The translations under genes and the position numbers were made by a program. 64,000 bases of DNA from an uncultured Clostridia bacterium (lineage in GTDB: Bacteria; Bacillota; Clostridia; TANB77; CAG-508). The stretch is taken from assembly GCA_947627185.1 (NCBI GenBank), contig CANQVF010000001.1:152879-216878 (forward strand), in the 5' to 3' direction. Positions 28,871 through 36,698 of this stretch are shown one piece after another (the first letter of the stretch is position 1; every line of letters starts with the position of its first letter). The notes beneath the pieces were generated by a model, which saw only the letters and a program-made list of their open reading frames with translations, was not told the DNA's origin and made no database searches.

Positions 28871-30703
28871 ATGGATTTTGCTCTAAAGAACGAACCAGCA
28901 TTTGAGCTAACAAAAGAAAAACAAGATGAAATAAATGATTTGATTAAAAATGATGTAAAAAATCTTGAAGTTGATCTCCTAAAGCAAATTTTACAAGAAA
29001 ATAATATAGAATTTGATAATCAATTATCAAATTATCAAGAATTAAAAAAACATTTGAAATTAACTATAGATAAGAAAACTCTAAGTAAAATTGAAAATGA
29101 AGAAAATTTAGCTAGAAAAGAATTATCTGAATTTATAAAAGAAATTCAAGCTGGTGCTCCTTCAACAGTAAAAACAATCTTAGGCGATTTTTCAAATAAA
29201 TTCACAATACCAGCAGCAAAAACTATTGCTACATTAGGTATTTCAAGAATTCTTTTTGATGCTATGCTATTTTTACCATGTCCAATTAGAACAATAACAG
29301 GTGCAGTAACATTAGTAGGTACTAAATTAATATCAAAAGTTTCTTATGCGAAACAAAAAAGAGAAGAACAATCAAAACAATATAATGAAATTATAGATGA
29401 TTTAGCAAAAACTAGAGATAAAGATGGTAAAGTAATTGAAGATCATTTTATTACGGAACAAGTTGAAGTTATCAAAAAATTTTTTAATAAAAATGGAAAA
29501 ACAATTGAAACAATACCGTATTCAAATATGATGAATGAAATTTATTCATTAAAAAATAAAGAAAAATTAGAATTAATTGGTGAAATCAGTAAATCTTTAA
29601 ATAAAAAAGTAAATATAAATAAAGAATTATCAAAAGGAAAAAGAAAAAAGGGATTAAAATCCATTGTTAAAAAAATTGAGCATACAGCTTCAGTAGTTGG
29701 TATAGGAATGCTTTTATCAAATTTAGATAAAGAAACAGCTTGCTTGGCATTAATACCATTACCAGAAAATATAAAACATAATATGTTTAAATCTAGAGTT
29801 ACAAATGGTACACAACCTAAAGGTTTATATACTGGAATGGGAATAATGGGAATTAGTACTTTGATAACATCAGGAATAAATGCTTTTAAAGAAAAAAATA
29901 AAATTTATAAAAAATCATTAGAAAACTCTAACAAAAAATTTTCTACAAACCAAAAATTATTATTTAATATTATAAAGAATAAAGAAATATATTTACATCC
30001 AGAAAGAGCAGAAGAAATTTTAAAAATCTCTACATTAGGTGAATTAAAAAAATATACAAGTACATTACCTTTGAATGAGCAAAAAAAGCAGATAGACTTA
30101 ACTGAAGACATGAATAATATTATTAATAAGAAAGATATTAAAGATTCTACTAAAGAATTAGGAAAAATGCTACTAAATTCTGTATCACTTGCTGGAAAAA
30201 GTATGCTTTTATATCAAGTACTTTTGCATTTACAACTTATAATATCTCCTAAAAAAGAACCTTCTCCTGAAATAGATCCTGAGCCAGAATATGAGCCTAT
30301 TCCTGTATTAGAAAAAGAAAAAGCAACAAGCAAAGTAAATAATAATGAATTTATACCTCAATCAGAACCAGAATTAGCTCCTGTACCAAAATATAAACCA
30401 GTTCAAGATTTGTCATCAGAACCAAAAATACAACCTCAACCAATACCAACAACTCCTGAATTAAATGTAGAAGATTCTACATCTGATTCAATTATGCTTC
30501 CTAAACCATCTATTCCAGAAATTTCATCTCAAATTGAATCACAAATTTCTAATAGTAAAGAAAGTGGAATACTAGAGAATATAAAAAAAGTTGCTGGTAC
30601 ATCTCTAATAGCATATATAGCTGTAAAAGGATTAGCAGGAATTGGAACTTTAATGTTTCCAGAAATATCACCTGTTTCAGTACCAATTATGATAGGCGGA
30701 TAA
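28871..30703 (+). CDS. Orphan membrane-associated protein, 610 residues
   Basis: No family recognised. Charged helical N-terminus, a hydrophobic part about residues 112-155 (LGISRILFDAMLFL then ITGAVTLVGTKLIS), a Lys-rich middle, another hydrophobic stretch near 425-450, a Pro/Glu/Ser-rich spacer about 455-565 and a hydrophobic end (AYIAVKGLAGIGTLMF). No signal peptide. AAAGGGGGG at 28856-28863 gives a confident start. Possibly a multipass protein with a cytosolic spacer. Confidence 0.7.
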   Translation: MDFALKNEPAFELTKEKQDEINDLIKNDVKNLEVDLLKQILQENNIEFDNQLSNYQELKKHLKLTIDKKTLSKIENEENLARKELSEFIKEIQAGAPSTVKTILGDFSNKFTIPAAKTIATLGISRILFDAMLFLPCPIRTITGAVTLVGTKLISKVSYAKQKREEQSKQYNEIIDDLAKTRDKDGKVIEDHFITEQVEVIKKFFNKNGKTIETIPYSNMMNEIYSLKNKEKLELIGEISKSLNKKVNINKELSKGKRKKGLKSIVKKIEHTASVVGIGMLLSNLDKETACLALIPLPENIKHNMFKSRVTNGTQPKGLYTGMGIMGISTLITSGINAFKEKNKIYKKSLENSNKKFSTNQKLLFNIIKNKEIYLHPERAEEILKISTLGELKKYTSTLPLNEQKKQIDLTEDMNNIINKKDIKDSTKELGKMLLNSVSLAGKSMLLYQVLLHLQLIISPKKEPSPEIDPEPEYEPIPVLEKEKATSKVNNNEFIPQSEPELAPVPKYKPVQDLSSEPKIQPQPIPTTPELNVEDSTSDSIMLPKPSIPEISSQIESQISNSKESGILENIKKVAGTSLIAYIAVKGLAGIGTLMFPEISPVSVPIMIGG

Positions 30704-30765
30704 AAATGCTAAAATTAAACTATTTAAATAATGTATAGATATATTAAAAAAGAAAATATGTTCGT

Positions 30766-30799
30766 AAAAAAGTCTAAATTTTTAATGTTAGACTTTTTT
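30766..30799 (+). terminator. Terminator after the orphan gene
   Basis: AAAAAAGTCTAA / TTAGACTTTTTT, 12-bp perfect stem with its own T run. Confidence 0.85.
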
Positions 30800-30844
30800 A
30801 CTTTTTATAAAATATGATATAATATAAGTAGTGGAGGTGATTCA

Positions 30845-30964
30845 ATGGCTTCAAATGAATGTTTCCATTTTACTAAATTAAAAAATTTATATAGTATAAG
30901 AAATACACAACATTGCACAAAATTAAAGTGCCCGCACATTCAAATTATGATAAATAGGAGATAA
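30845..30964 (+). CDS. Small Cys/His protein, 39 residues
   Basis: ATG 30845 behind GGAGGTGA. Starts MASNECFHFTKLKN and ends in a C-terminal part with QHCTKLKCPHI, a possible zinc-binding Cys/His arrangement. It resembles the small protein at 17879 at the N-terminus. Its second half lies in a 48-bp repeat (30899-30946) copied at 31889. Its stop is two bases before the HAD gene start. Confidence 0.55.
   Translation: MASNECFHFTKLKNLYSIRNTQHCTKLKCPHIQIMINRR
30899..30946 (+). repeat. 48-bp repeat, copy A (inside the small Cys/His gene)
   Basis: Contains the att-like core aacattgcacaaaattaaag (30909-30928, one mismatch to the other copies) followed by tgcccgcacattcaaatt. 45 of 48 bases match copy B at 31889. 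Confidence 0.85.
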
Positions 30965-30966
30965 AT

Positions 30967-31653
30967 ATGATAAAGTATTTAATACTAGATATGGGAAAAG
31001 TTTTAGTAGAACCAGCTTCTGGAGATTGGCTTGTGACAAATGAATTCTTAAAAAATGTAGATATAAATAAAATAGATAAAAATACATTAAAAGAAGCTAT
31101 AAATAACAGCAGACATTTATTAAATGGAAAAGCCAAAAATTTAGAAGAAGAATACAAAATAATAATGAATTTTTATAAAACAGTATTTCAAAAAATAAAT
31201 TATAACATAGCAAAGGAAAAACTTGAAAATATAGTGAATAATTTTGTTTATGATGAAGATGATAGTAAATATATATTATATAAAAATGTAAAAGAGGATT
31301 TAGAAATTTTATCAAAAAAATATACTATGCTTATGTTATCAGATAACTGGCCCTGTGCATTTAATTATTTAAGAAAACACAATATAGATCAATATTTTAC
31401 AAAGATATATATATCTTCTTTATATGGAAAAAGAAAACAAGACAAGATATTATTTGACTATCCAATAACAGATTTTGAAATAAAAGAAAATGAAGCATTA
31501 TTTATAGATGACAATGAAGAACTATTGGATATTGCTATCGAAAAAGGTCTATTAGTTTTGCACATGGATAGAAATAAAATGATAAAAACATCAAAATATA
31601 AAATAATACATGATTTCTCTGATTTGACAAAGAATTTTTTTAATAATGATTAA
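30967..31653 (+). CDS. HAD-superfamily hydrolase
   Basis: 228 residues. HAD motif I LDMGKVLV (Asp nucleophile), motif II MLSDNW, and motif IV FIDDNEELLDIA. Helical cap between motifs I and II, as in subfamily IA. The second acid of motif I (DxD) is Gly, seen in several HAD-IA members. Substrate not predictable. Confidence 0.85.
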   Translation: MIKYLILDMGKVLVEPASGDWLVTNEFLKNVDINKIDKNTLKEAINNSRHLLNGKAKNLEEEYKIIMNFYKTVFQKINYNIAKEKLENIVNNFVYDEDDSKYILYKNVKEDLEILSKKYTMLMLSDNWPCAFNYLRKHNIDQYFTKIYISSLYGKRKQDKILFDYPITDFEIKENEALFIDDNEELLDIAIEKGLLVLHMDRNKMIKTSKYKIIHDFSDLTKNFFNND

Positions 31654-31888
31654 AAATAGGGAAGTATAAACAAATAAAAAATTGAAATATAATAATTGTA
31701 AAAAATTAAAAACACAAATTTTTACAAAATTTATAAAAGAAATGTAATAAAGTTAAATAAGAAAATGTCCAAAAACATGATGAAAAAATAAATAAATCAA
31801 TATCACTAAGAATAAAAATATAATAATATTACTAAAAACTCATATTTTAGCAAGAGAGAGTAGAATATATGGACTTATAATCGTAAAA

Positions 31889-31936
31889 AGAAATATACAA
31901 CATTGCACAAAATCAAAGTGTCCGCACATTCAAATT
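31889..31936 (+). repeat. 48-bp repeat, copy B (gene remnant)
   Basis: Contains the exact 20-bp core aacattgcacaaaatcaaag at 31899-31918, identical to the two phage-flanking copies. Confidence 0.85.
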
Positions 31937-31955
31937 TTTAAAAAATAAAAAACTA

Positions 31956-31984
31956 TGGATTTTTAAAATTAAAAATGCTATAAT
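31956..31984 (+). promoter_or_regulatory. Extended -10 promoter of the toxin-antitoxin operon
   Basis: TGCTATAAT at 31976-31984 with a weak -35 TGGATT at 31956-31961, spacer 17. Confidence 0.45.
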
Positions 31985-32016
31985 AATACTATAAATTAAT
32001 TTTGGAGGTATTTAAC

Positions 32017-32259
32017 ATGTCTATAGAAAAGCAAAAATTATATAATGAAATTGAAACACTCCCAGAAGAACTTACAAGTCAAGTTATTAATTTTGTTGAA
32101 TATTTAAAGTTATCATATATAGATAAAGAGGCACCAGATAGTATTACTATAAAAAGTAAGAAAGATTTAAAAGAAAAATTACAAAAAGGACTTGAAGATA
32201 TAAAAGAAAATAAAGTATATTCTCTTGATGAGGTTTTCAAAAAAATAGAGAATATATAA
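32017..32259 (+). CDS. DUF2281-like antitoxin
   Basis: 80 residues. N-terminal LYNEIETLPEELTSQVINFVEYL is the DUF2281 signature; the C-terminal tail (LEDIKENKVYSLDEVFKKI) resembles toxin-wrapping tails of RelB-type antitoxins. ATG 32017 follows GGAGGT at 32003-32008. It is 16 bases upstream of the toxin. Confidence 0.8.
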   Translation: MSIEKQKLYNEIETLPEELTSQVINFVEYLKLSYIDKEAPDSITIKSKKDLKEKLQKGLEDIKENKVYSLDEVFKKIENI

Positions 32260-32275
32260 AGGTGGGAACTAGGCT

Positions 32276-32599
32276 ATGAAAAAATATATAGTAGAAATGT
32301 CAGAAACTGCTGAACAAGACTTAGAAAATATTATTTCATATTTGAAATATGATTTAGCAGGAGATATTATAGCAGATAAGTATAAACTTTTATTTAAACA
32401 AGAATTAAAAAAATTAGCAGATATTGCTGAAAGTATGCCTGTTTTAGAAGAAAATTTAACAGGACATAAAAATATTAGAAAAATTAATGTAAGAAATTAT
32501 ATATTTTTTTATACTATTGATGAAGATATGGATAAAGTTTTTGTAGTAAGAATAGGACATGCTTTTATGGATTGGGAAAAATATTTAAAAGACGAATAA
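32276..32599 (+). CDS. RelE/ParE-family toxin
   Basis: 107 residues. Start YIVEMSETAEQDLENIISYLK, middle GHKNIRKINVRNYIFFYTID, end VFVVRIGHAFMDWEKYL: the ParE/RelE fold pattern. Probably an mRNA interferase or gyrase poison neutralised by the preceding antitoxin; which of the two cannot be told from sequence. Confidence 0.85.
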   Translation: MKKYIVEMSETAEQDLENIISYLKYDLAGDIIADKYKLLFKQELKKLADIAESMPVLEENLTGHKNIRKINVRNYIFFYTIDEDMDKVFVVRIGHAFMDWEKYLKDE

Positions 32600-32719
32600 T
32601 TAATTTAACATATCATTTTAAATATGGATATAATAGAAATATTATATCTATTTTTATACATAGAGCGACAACTTAATATAGATATAAATGAGTCTCAAAA
32701 ATAGGAAGGAGATAAAAAA

Positions 32720-33274
32720 ATGAATGATAATTATTTTATAATACATGGAAGTTTTGGAAGTCCATTTGGAAATTGGTTTAGTTGGTTATATGATTTTATT
32801 TCTAGTGATGGAAAACAAGTATATGTACCACAATTTCCAATAGGTGTAGGATACCAAAACTACGATAATTGGAGCAAATTGTTAAGATATTATTTAAAAT
32901 TAGGTCTAATAAATGAGAATACAACTATAATAGCTCATAGCATAGCACCTGTATTTATTTCTAAATTTTTAACAGAAAATAAAATTAAAGTTAATAAACT
33001 TATTTTTGTATGTGGATTTAATAATTATTTAGGAATAAATGAAGAATATGATGAGGTTAATAAAACAATGTATTTTGATAATCTAAAAGATGTAAAAAAA
33101 TTTGCAAATGAAATAATATGTTTCTATTCAGATAATGATCCATATGTGAAATATGAAGTTGAAAAAGAATTTGCAGATACTATTGCCACAGAACAAATCT
33201 GTATTCCAAATGCAGGACATATAAATAGTGAAAGCGGATTTGATACATTTGAAAATATAGTAAGTTTCTTATAA
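32720..33274 (+). CDS. RBBP9/YdeN-type serine hydrolase
   Basis: 184 residues. N-terminal IIHGSFGSP, nucleophile in IIAHSIAP (Ser in the AHS elbow), catalytic Asp in YSDNDPYV and His in NAGHIN. Small alpha/beta hydrolase; substrate unknown. AGGAGA precedes the start. Confidence 0.85.
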   Translation: MNDNYFIIHGSFGSPFGNWFSWLYDFISSDGKQVYVPQFPIGVGYQNYDNWSKLLRYYLKLGLINENTTIIAHSIAPVFISKFLTENKIKVNKLIFVCGFNNYLGINEEYDEVNKTMYFDNLKDVKKFANEIICFYSDNDPYVKYEVEKEFADTIATEQICIPNAGHINSESGFDTFENIVSFL

Positions 33275-33533
33275 TAAAGAAAATAGGGGAAATAGAAGAT
33301 AATTTTTTGTATTTTATTAAAAATTTATAAAATTTTATAAAAATGAAATTTTGAAAAAAATTTATAAATACAAAATTAAAAATAATTTATAAAAGAAAAA
33401 ACAAATTATAAAATGAAATCAAAAATTTGATTTTATAAGAAATATATAATCAATTGAAAACTATTTTAAATCGATTAAAAGCAACAGGAGAGAGCATAGG
33501 GAGATAAAATAAAAGTAGTATAAAAAGAAATAC

Positions 33534-33598
33534 ACAACATTGCACAAAATCAAAGAAATAGGCTTGGTTCTAAGCTTTCAGCGATTTTGTAATGTTGT
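33534..33598 (+). other. Large stem-loop at the left phage junction
   Basis: Arms 33534-33551 and 33583-33598 pair (ACAACATT, then ACAAAATC, with GC bulged), with a 31-base loop containing an inner GCTT/AAGC stem. Candidate packaging signal, ssDNA origin or recombinase target of the phage. Confidence 0.6.
33536..33555 (+). repeat. Left attachment repeat (attL core)
   Basis: aacattgcacaaaatcaaag, identical to 38493-38512 and 31899-31918. The bases to its left (from 33522) continue the host repeat; those to its right do not. Confidence 0.75.
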
Positions 33599-33639
33599 AT
33601 TTTTTATGTGTATTTTTAAAGAAAGGAGGAATATTATTT

Positions 33640-33876
33640 ATGAATGAGAAATATGAATTAGTAAAATTATTAGAAGGTACTAATAAACAAGGTAAAAAAT
33701 ATTATTTAGCTTATTTATTATTTAGCACTCAATATAAAACTCAATTAGTCACTGTTAGACTTGATGAGAATAAGTATAATAAATTAAAACAGTCTTGTCC
33801 AAAATTGTTTGATGTTACTAATAACGTGAAAATTCAATATATTTTTGATAAATATCAACCAGTTTTGAATGTTTAA
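33640..33876 (+). CDS. Probable phage single-stranded DNA-binding protein (gene V analogue)
   Basis: 78 residues from ATG 33640, behind AAAGGAGG (33622-33629). Beta-rich (KYYLAYLLFSTQYKTQLVTVRLDE), of the size and position of inovirus ssDNA-binding proteins just upstream of the major coat gene. Assignment rests on size, context and predicted beta structure, not on a recognised signature. Confidence 0.55.
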   Translation: MNEKYELVKLLEGTNKQGKKYYLAYLLFSTQYKTQLVTVRLDENKYNKLKQSCPKLFDVTNNVKIQYIFDKYQPVLNV

Positions 33877-33894
33877 AAGAAAGGAGATTTTATT

Positions 33895-34062
33895 ATGAGC
33901 GAAGCAGTTGGAACTTTAGCCTCTACTGTATCAGCTGATGCTTTATGGGGAGTATTTGGTGATGCTATTCCATATATTTCAGTAGTTGTATTGGCTGGAT
34001 TTGGATTTTATTTAATTCGTAGAATGATAAAAGGATTAAGTAAAGGAAAGGCTAAAATTTAA
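33895..34062 (+). CDS. Major coat protein (pVIII analogue)
   Basis: 55 residues. Short N-terminal segment (MSEAVGTLASTVSADALWGV), one hydrophobic helix (about 26-41), and a basic C-terminus (RRMIKGLSKGKAKI) that would face the DNA: the layout of filamentous coat proteins. No separate long signal peptide. AAAGGAG precedes it and a strong terminator follows at once, as behind gene VIII in other inoviruses. The last 38 residues are nearly the same as the end of the protein at 34728-35294. Confidence 0.88.
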   Translation: MSEAVGTLASTVSADALWGVFGDAIPYISVVVLAGFGFYLIRRMIKGLSKGKAKI

Positions 34063-34063
34063 T

Positions 34064-34092
34064 AAAAAGTAGGCTATGAGCCTACTTTTTTT
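34064..34092 (+). terminator. Terminator after the major coat gene
   Basis: AAAAAGTAGGCT, three-base loop ATG, AGCCTACTTTTT plus further T. Confidence 0.92.
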
Positions 34093-34110
34093 GTTTTTAT
34101 GTGTTTTTTT

Positions 34111-34272
34111 ATGGATATAAAAAAGAAAAGAGAATATATAAATAAATTGTTAATTGATATATCTAATGTTAATTCTTCAGAAGAATTTTATCAATTATCA
34201 ACAAAATTGTTTTATAGAATAAATGAATATGTTTTTTATTTTGAAAATGAAAAATTAAAATGTGAGGTTTAA
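34111..34272 (+). CDS. Small phage protein, 53 residues
   Basis: Charged helical peptide (MDIKKKREYINKLLIDISN...). An in-frame ATG at 34099 is an alternative start; neither has a clear ribosome binding site. Function unknown. Confidence 0.45.
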   Translation: MDIKKKREYINKLLIDISNVNSSEEFYQLSTKLFYRINEYVFYFENEKLKCEV

Positions 34273-34273
34273 A

Positions 34274-34385
34274 ATGTATCAAATAATTGAACAAATTTTG
34301 ATTAGTGGTATACAATGCATACTTCCATTAGTTCGGTATGCGTTTAATATTTGATTTTACTCGAATTATATTATTTAAAGATTAG
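34274..34385 (+). CDS. Small phage membrane protein read through a +1 shift, 36 residues
   Basis: ATG 34274 follows GAGG seven bases upstream and the previous stop by one base. The zero frame reaches PLV then CGG and stops at 34352-34354 (26 residues). Omitting C34334 gives PLVGMRLIFDFTRIILFKD and a TAG at 34383-34385, which lies in the ribosome binding site of the next gene, the compact spacing expected in a phage. Size and hydrophobicity suit a pVII/pIX-like end-cap protein (inference). Confidence 0.6.
34334..34337 (+). other. +1 frameshift site GTT-C-GGT in the phage (CGG)
   Basis: Same pattern as the host genes: zero-frame CGG, +1 codon GGT (Gly). Confidence 0.55.
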
Positions 34386-34393
34386 GAGTTAGT

Positions 34394-34741
34394 ATGGATA
34401 CTTTATATACTGGAGATATTCCTCAAGATTATAAATATGCTGTTTTTTATGATGATTATATAAGGCTTTTCAATGTTAGTTCTGCTCAAAATCAAACATT
34501 AAACTATTATGATGTTTATATATCATATCCTGGTTTTTATTATAGAACTGGTCAACAATCTTTTTCACAGTATAATAGAACTTATTTTCAAGAGATATCT
34601 GTTAGTAATGATTGGTTATATAGACAAGATATTGATAAGATTTTTTTAGTTGTATTTATAATTGTTTTAATGTTTATATTTGTTTTTAATATAGTAACAA
34701 GTGTATTTAAGAAGGGTGGTGTATTTGGTGGTCTCATCTAA
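34394..34741 (+). CDS. Phage minor structural protein with C-terminal membrane anchor
   Basis: 115 residues. Tyr-rich soluble part (TGDIPQDYKYAVFYDDYIRL), then one hydrophobic helix near residues 83-104 and a short basic tail. No signal peptide. Behind AGGAG; its end overlaps the next gene by 14 bases. Probably a virion or assembly protein. Confidence 0.65.
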   Translation: MDTLYTGDIPQDYKYAVFYDDYIRLFNVSSAQNQTLNYYDVYISYPGFYYRTGQQSFSQYNRTYFQEISVSNDWLYRQDIDKIFLVVFIIVLMFIFVFNIVTSVFKKGGVFGGLI

Positions 34742-35294
34742 AAAAATATTAATAATTAGTATTATATTTATAATATTGCTTAGTGGTTTTTGTTTTGGTT
34801 CAACTCCTTTGACTCCTGTTCGTGTTGAGGGTCTTGCTCCTAATTCAGATGCCACATCTTTTGTTTCTAATTATTATTATGATAGTTATTATTATTATTT
34901 AAGATTAGGTCATACTTATCGATTTTATACTGATGATACAGGTAGTTTAAGAATTATATCTTCGAAAGATGTTCCTGATGTGGGTGTTTCTTGTTCTTTT
35001 TATTCTACTGTTGGTCCAAATAGTGAATTTACTTATACTGTTACTGATGATACTTATTTTTATTTCACTACTTATACTCACGAACAACCTTATTTCTTAT
35101 TTTGTGAGGATATAACTCCCAATGTTATGAATTCTACCGTAACTCAATTAGCTTTTTATGTTTCAAATACTAATTTGTGGGGTGTATTTAAATTAGCAAT
35201 TCCATATATATTAATTGTTGTTATTGTTGTATTTGGATTTTATCTAATTCGAAGAATGATAAAAGGGTTATCAAAGGGTAAGAGTAAGGTATGA
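34728..35294 (+). CDS. Phage minor coat protein with a major-coat-like C-terminus
   Basis: 188 residues from GTG 34728, behind GAAGGGTGG; this start gives a clean signal peptide (VSSKKILIISIIFIILLSGFCFG). The extracellular part is Tyr/Thr-rich. The C-terminus, LWGVFKLAIPYILIVVI followed by VFGFYLIRRMIKGLSKG, is nearly the same as that of the major coat protein. The protein can therefore pack into the virion like a coat subunit while displaying a roughly 120-residue domain, perhaps for adsorption. Confidence 0.75.
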   Translation: MVSSKKILIISIIFIILLSGFCFGSTPLTPVRVEGLAPNSDATSFVSNYYYDSYYYYLRLGHTYRFYTDDTGSLRIISSKDVPDVGVSCSFYSTVGPNSEFTYTVTDDTYFYFTTYTHEQPYFLFCEDITPNVMNSTVTQLAFYVSNTNLWGVFKLAIPYILIVVIVVFGFYLIRRMIKGLSKGKSKV

Positions 35295-36367
35295 TGAATT
35301 ATTTGAATTATTTTATTAAATGTATAATAAGAAATATAACAAGATTGATTTGTAAGCCTAAAGTACTTTTAACTATTTTAATTATTATTTTTATTTTAAT
35401 TTTAATTGGTAATTCTTGTTTCGCTATTTATGAAGGCGATAATACTTATAGTGATCCAAATAATACTATAAAAATAGCTTATGATAGTATTGTATCTGAT
35501 TTTGTCACTAGACTTTCCACTACATCTAGTAATACAACTTCTATTATTAATTTATTAAAAAATCCTCAATATAATTATTATATTTGGTATGGTGCTAACA
35601 CTAATGGTGAAAACATGATGAATTCTAGCACTTGGAAAACAGACACAATGAATATTATTTTTTATTCTACTGATTTTAGTCCTTCGTTTACTAATAAATA
35701 TAATAATTATCAAGGTATTACTTGCGATATTTTAGAATTAACTCAATATTCTAATTTTTATCGCTTTACTTCAAATAATAATTTATCTGATTTAACTCGA
35801 TTAGAATATTCTGTTGATTTGTTTATTCCTTCAACTTTAATTGCTTATCGTAGTAATATATTAACTGATTTTTTAACTAATTCTTCTCAACAACAGACTG
35901 ATAGTGTTATTCAAGCTATTGAAGAGAGTTCAGCTCAAACACAGAATACTATTAAAGAAAGTACAGAAGAAATGACTAATACTATTACTTCTACTGATTA
36001 TGATGAAGACACTATATCTTTTAATACTTCTTCTTCTGATGATGTGTCAGATACTGAGGTTACTGGTCTTTTTACAACTATTTTTAATAATTTTAGTAAT
36101 TTGTTAAATTCTTCAAATTGGGATACTCCTTCTACTATTGAAGTCCCTTTGCCTCATACTGATGAAAAAATTGTCTTAACTTCTGATATTCTTTCTAAAA
36201 TTGTTGGTAGTGGTGTAATTAGAAATTTAATTAATACTGCCTGGTATTTTTTATTTGGTGTCTATGTTTTTAAATTTGTTAATAATATAATTCATAGTAT
36301 TAAAAGTGGTGATATATTAGGTGGTTTATCTTTAAATGATGAAGTAATAACTTCTAGTATGTTATAG
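35291..36367 (+). CDS. Phage adsorption-type minor coat protein (pIII analogue)
   Basis: 358 residues. Hydrophobic segment about 25-45 (signal or anchor, ending GNSCFA), a Ser/Thr/Asn-rich extracellular part, a helical Gln/Glu-rich segment (SVIQAIEESSAQTQNTIKE), and a C-terminal hydrophobic helix (AWYFLFGVYVFKFVNNI). Size, order and topology match pIII. It overlaps the preceding stop (ATGA). Confidence 0.7.
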   Translation: MMNYLNYFIKCIIRNITRLICKPKVLLTILIIIFILILIGNSCFAIYEGDNTYSDPNNTIKIAYDSIVSDFVTRLSTTSSNTTSIINLLKNPQYNYYIWYGANTNGENMMNSSTWKTDTMNIIFYSTDFSPSFTNKYNNYQGITCDILELTQYSNFYRFTSNNNLSDLTRLEYSVDLFIPSTLIAYRSNILTDFLTNSSQQQTDSVIQAIEESSAQTQNTIKESTEEMTNTITSTDYDEDTISFNTSSSDDVSDTEVTGLFTTIFNNFSNLLNSSNWDTPSTIEVPLPHTDEKIVLTSDILSKIVGSGVIRNLINTAWYFLFGVYVFKFVNNIIHSIKSGDILGGLSLNDEVITSSML

Positions 36368-36386
36368 AGGGGAGGACTTGTTTTCC

Positions 36387-36686
36387 ATGTTTAATATGCT
36401 TATGAATTTAATTTTTACTCTTATTGGTAAAATTGGCGATATTGTCATGGCTCCTCTAGTTGCTGGTATTTCAGCTTTAATTCCTTCTTTTACTGATTTT
36501 TTAAGTTCTATAATTCAATTTATAAATTATGGATTTACATATATAATATTCTTTTTTAAATTGGCAATGATACCTAAAGCATGTGTTGAAATTGTTGTTA
36601 CAGTTGCTTTAGCTAGTTTATCTATTATGACTATTGTTAGAACATATACTTTAATTGTTAAAATTTATAATTATTTTAAGCCTTAG
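36387..36686 (+). CDS. Phage membrane protein (pVI analogue)
   Basis: 99 residues, three hydrophobic segments, short basic end (YNYFKP). ATG 36387 chosen because GGGGAGG at 36369-36375 is too close to the in-frame TTG at 36378. The position between pIII-like and Zot genes matches gene VI. Confidence 0.7.
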   Translation: MFNMLMNLIFTLIGKIGDIVMAPLVAGISALIPSFTDFLSSIIQFINYGFTYIIFFFKLAMIPKACVEIVVTVALASLSIMTIVRTYTLIVKIYNYFKP

Positions 36687-36698
36687 GAGTAATTTATT

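Larger units (their letters stand above)
31654..32016 (+). other. Intergenic region carrying repeat copy B
   Basis: No intact gene. One frame around 31850-31940 contains RNIQHCTKSKCPHIQI, matching the C-terminus of the small protein at 30845, but has no start codon: a gene remnant. The toxin-antitoxin promoter lies at its right end. Confidence 0.6.
33275..33639 (+). other. AT-rich junction between chromosome and prophage
   Basis: No gene seen. 33300-33480 is extremely AT-rich. The sequence from 33522 on matches repeat copies A and B up to the end of the 20-bp core at 33555, after which phage DNA begins. Confidence 0.6.

Noticed and set aside
33592..33639. Longer N-terminus for the phage ssDNA-binding-like gene (TTG start at 33592)
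   Set aside because: The AAAGGAGG site directly precedes the ATG at 33640, and the upstream part overlaps the junction stem-loop.
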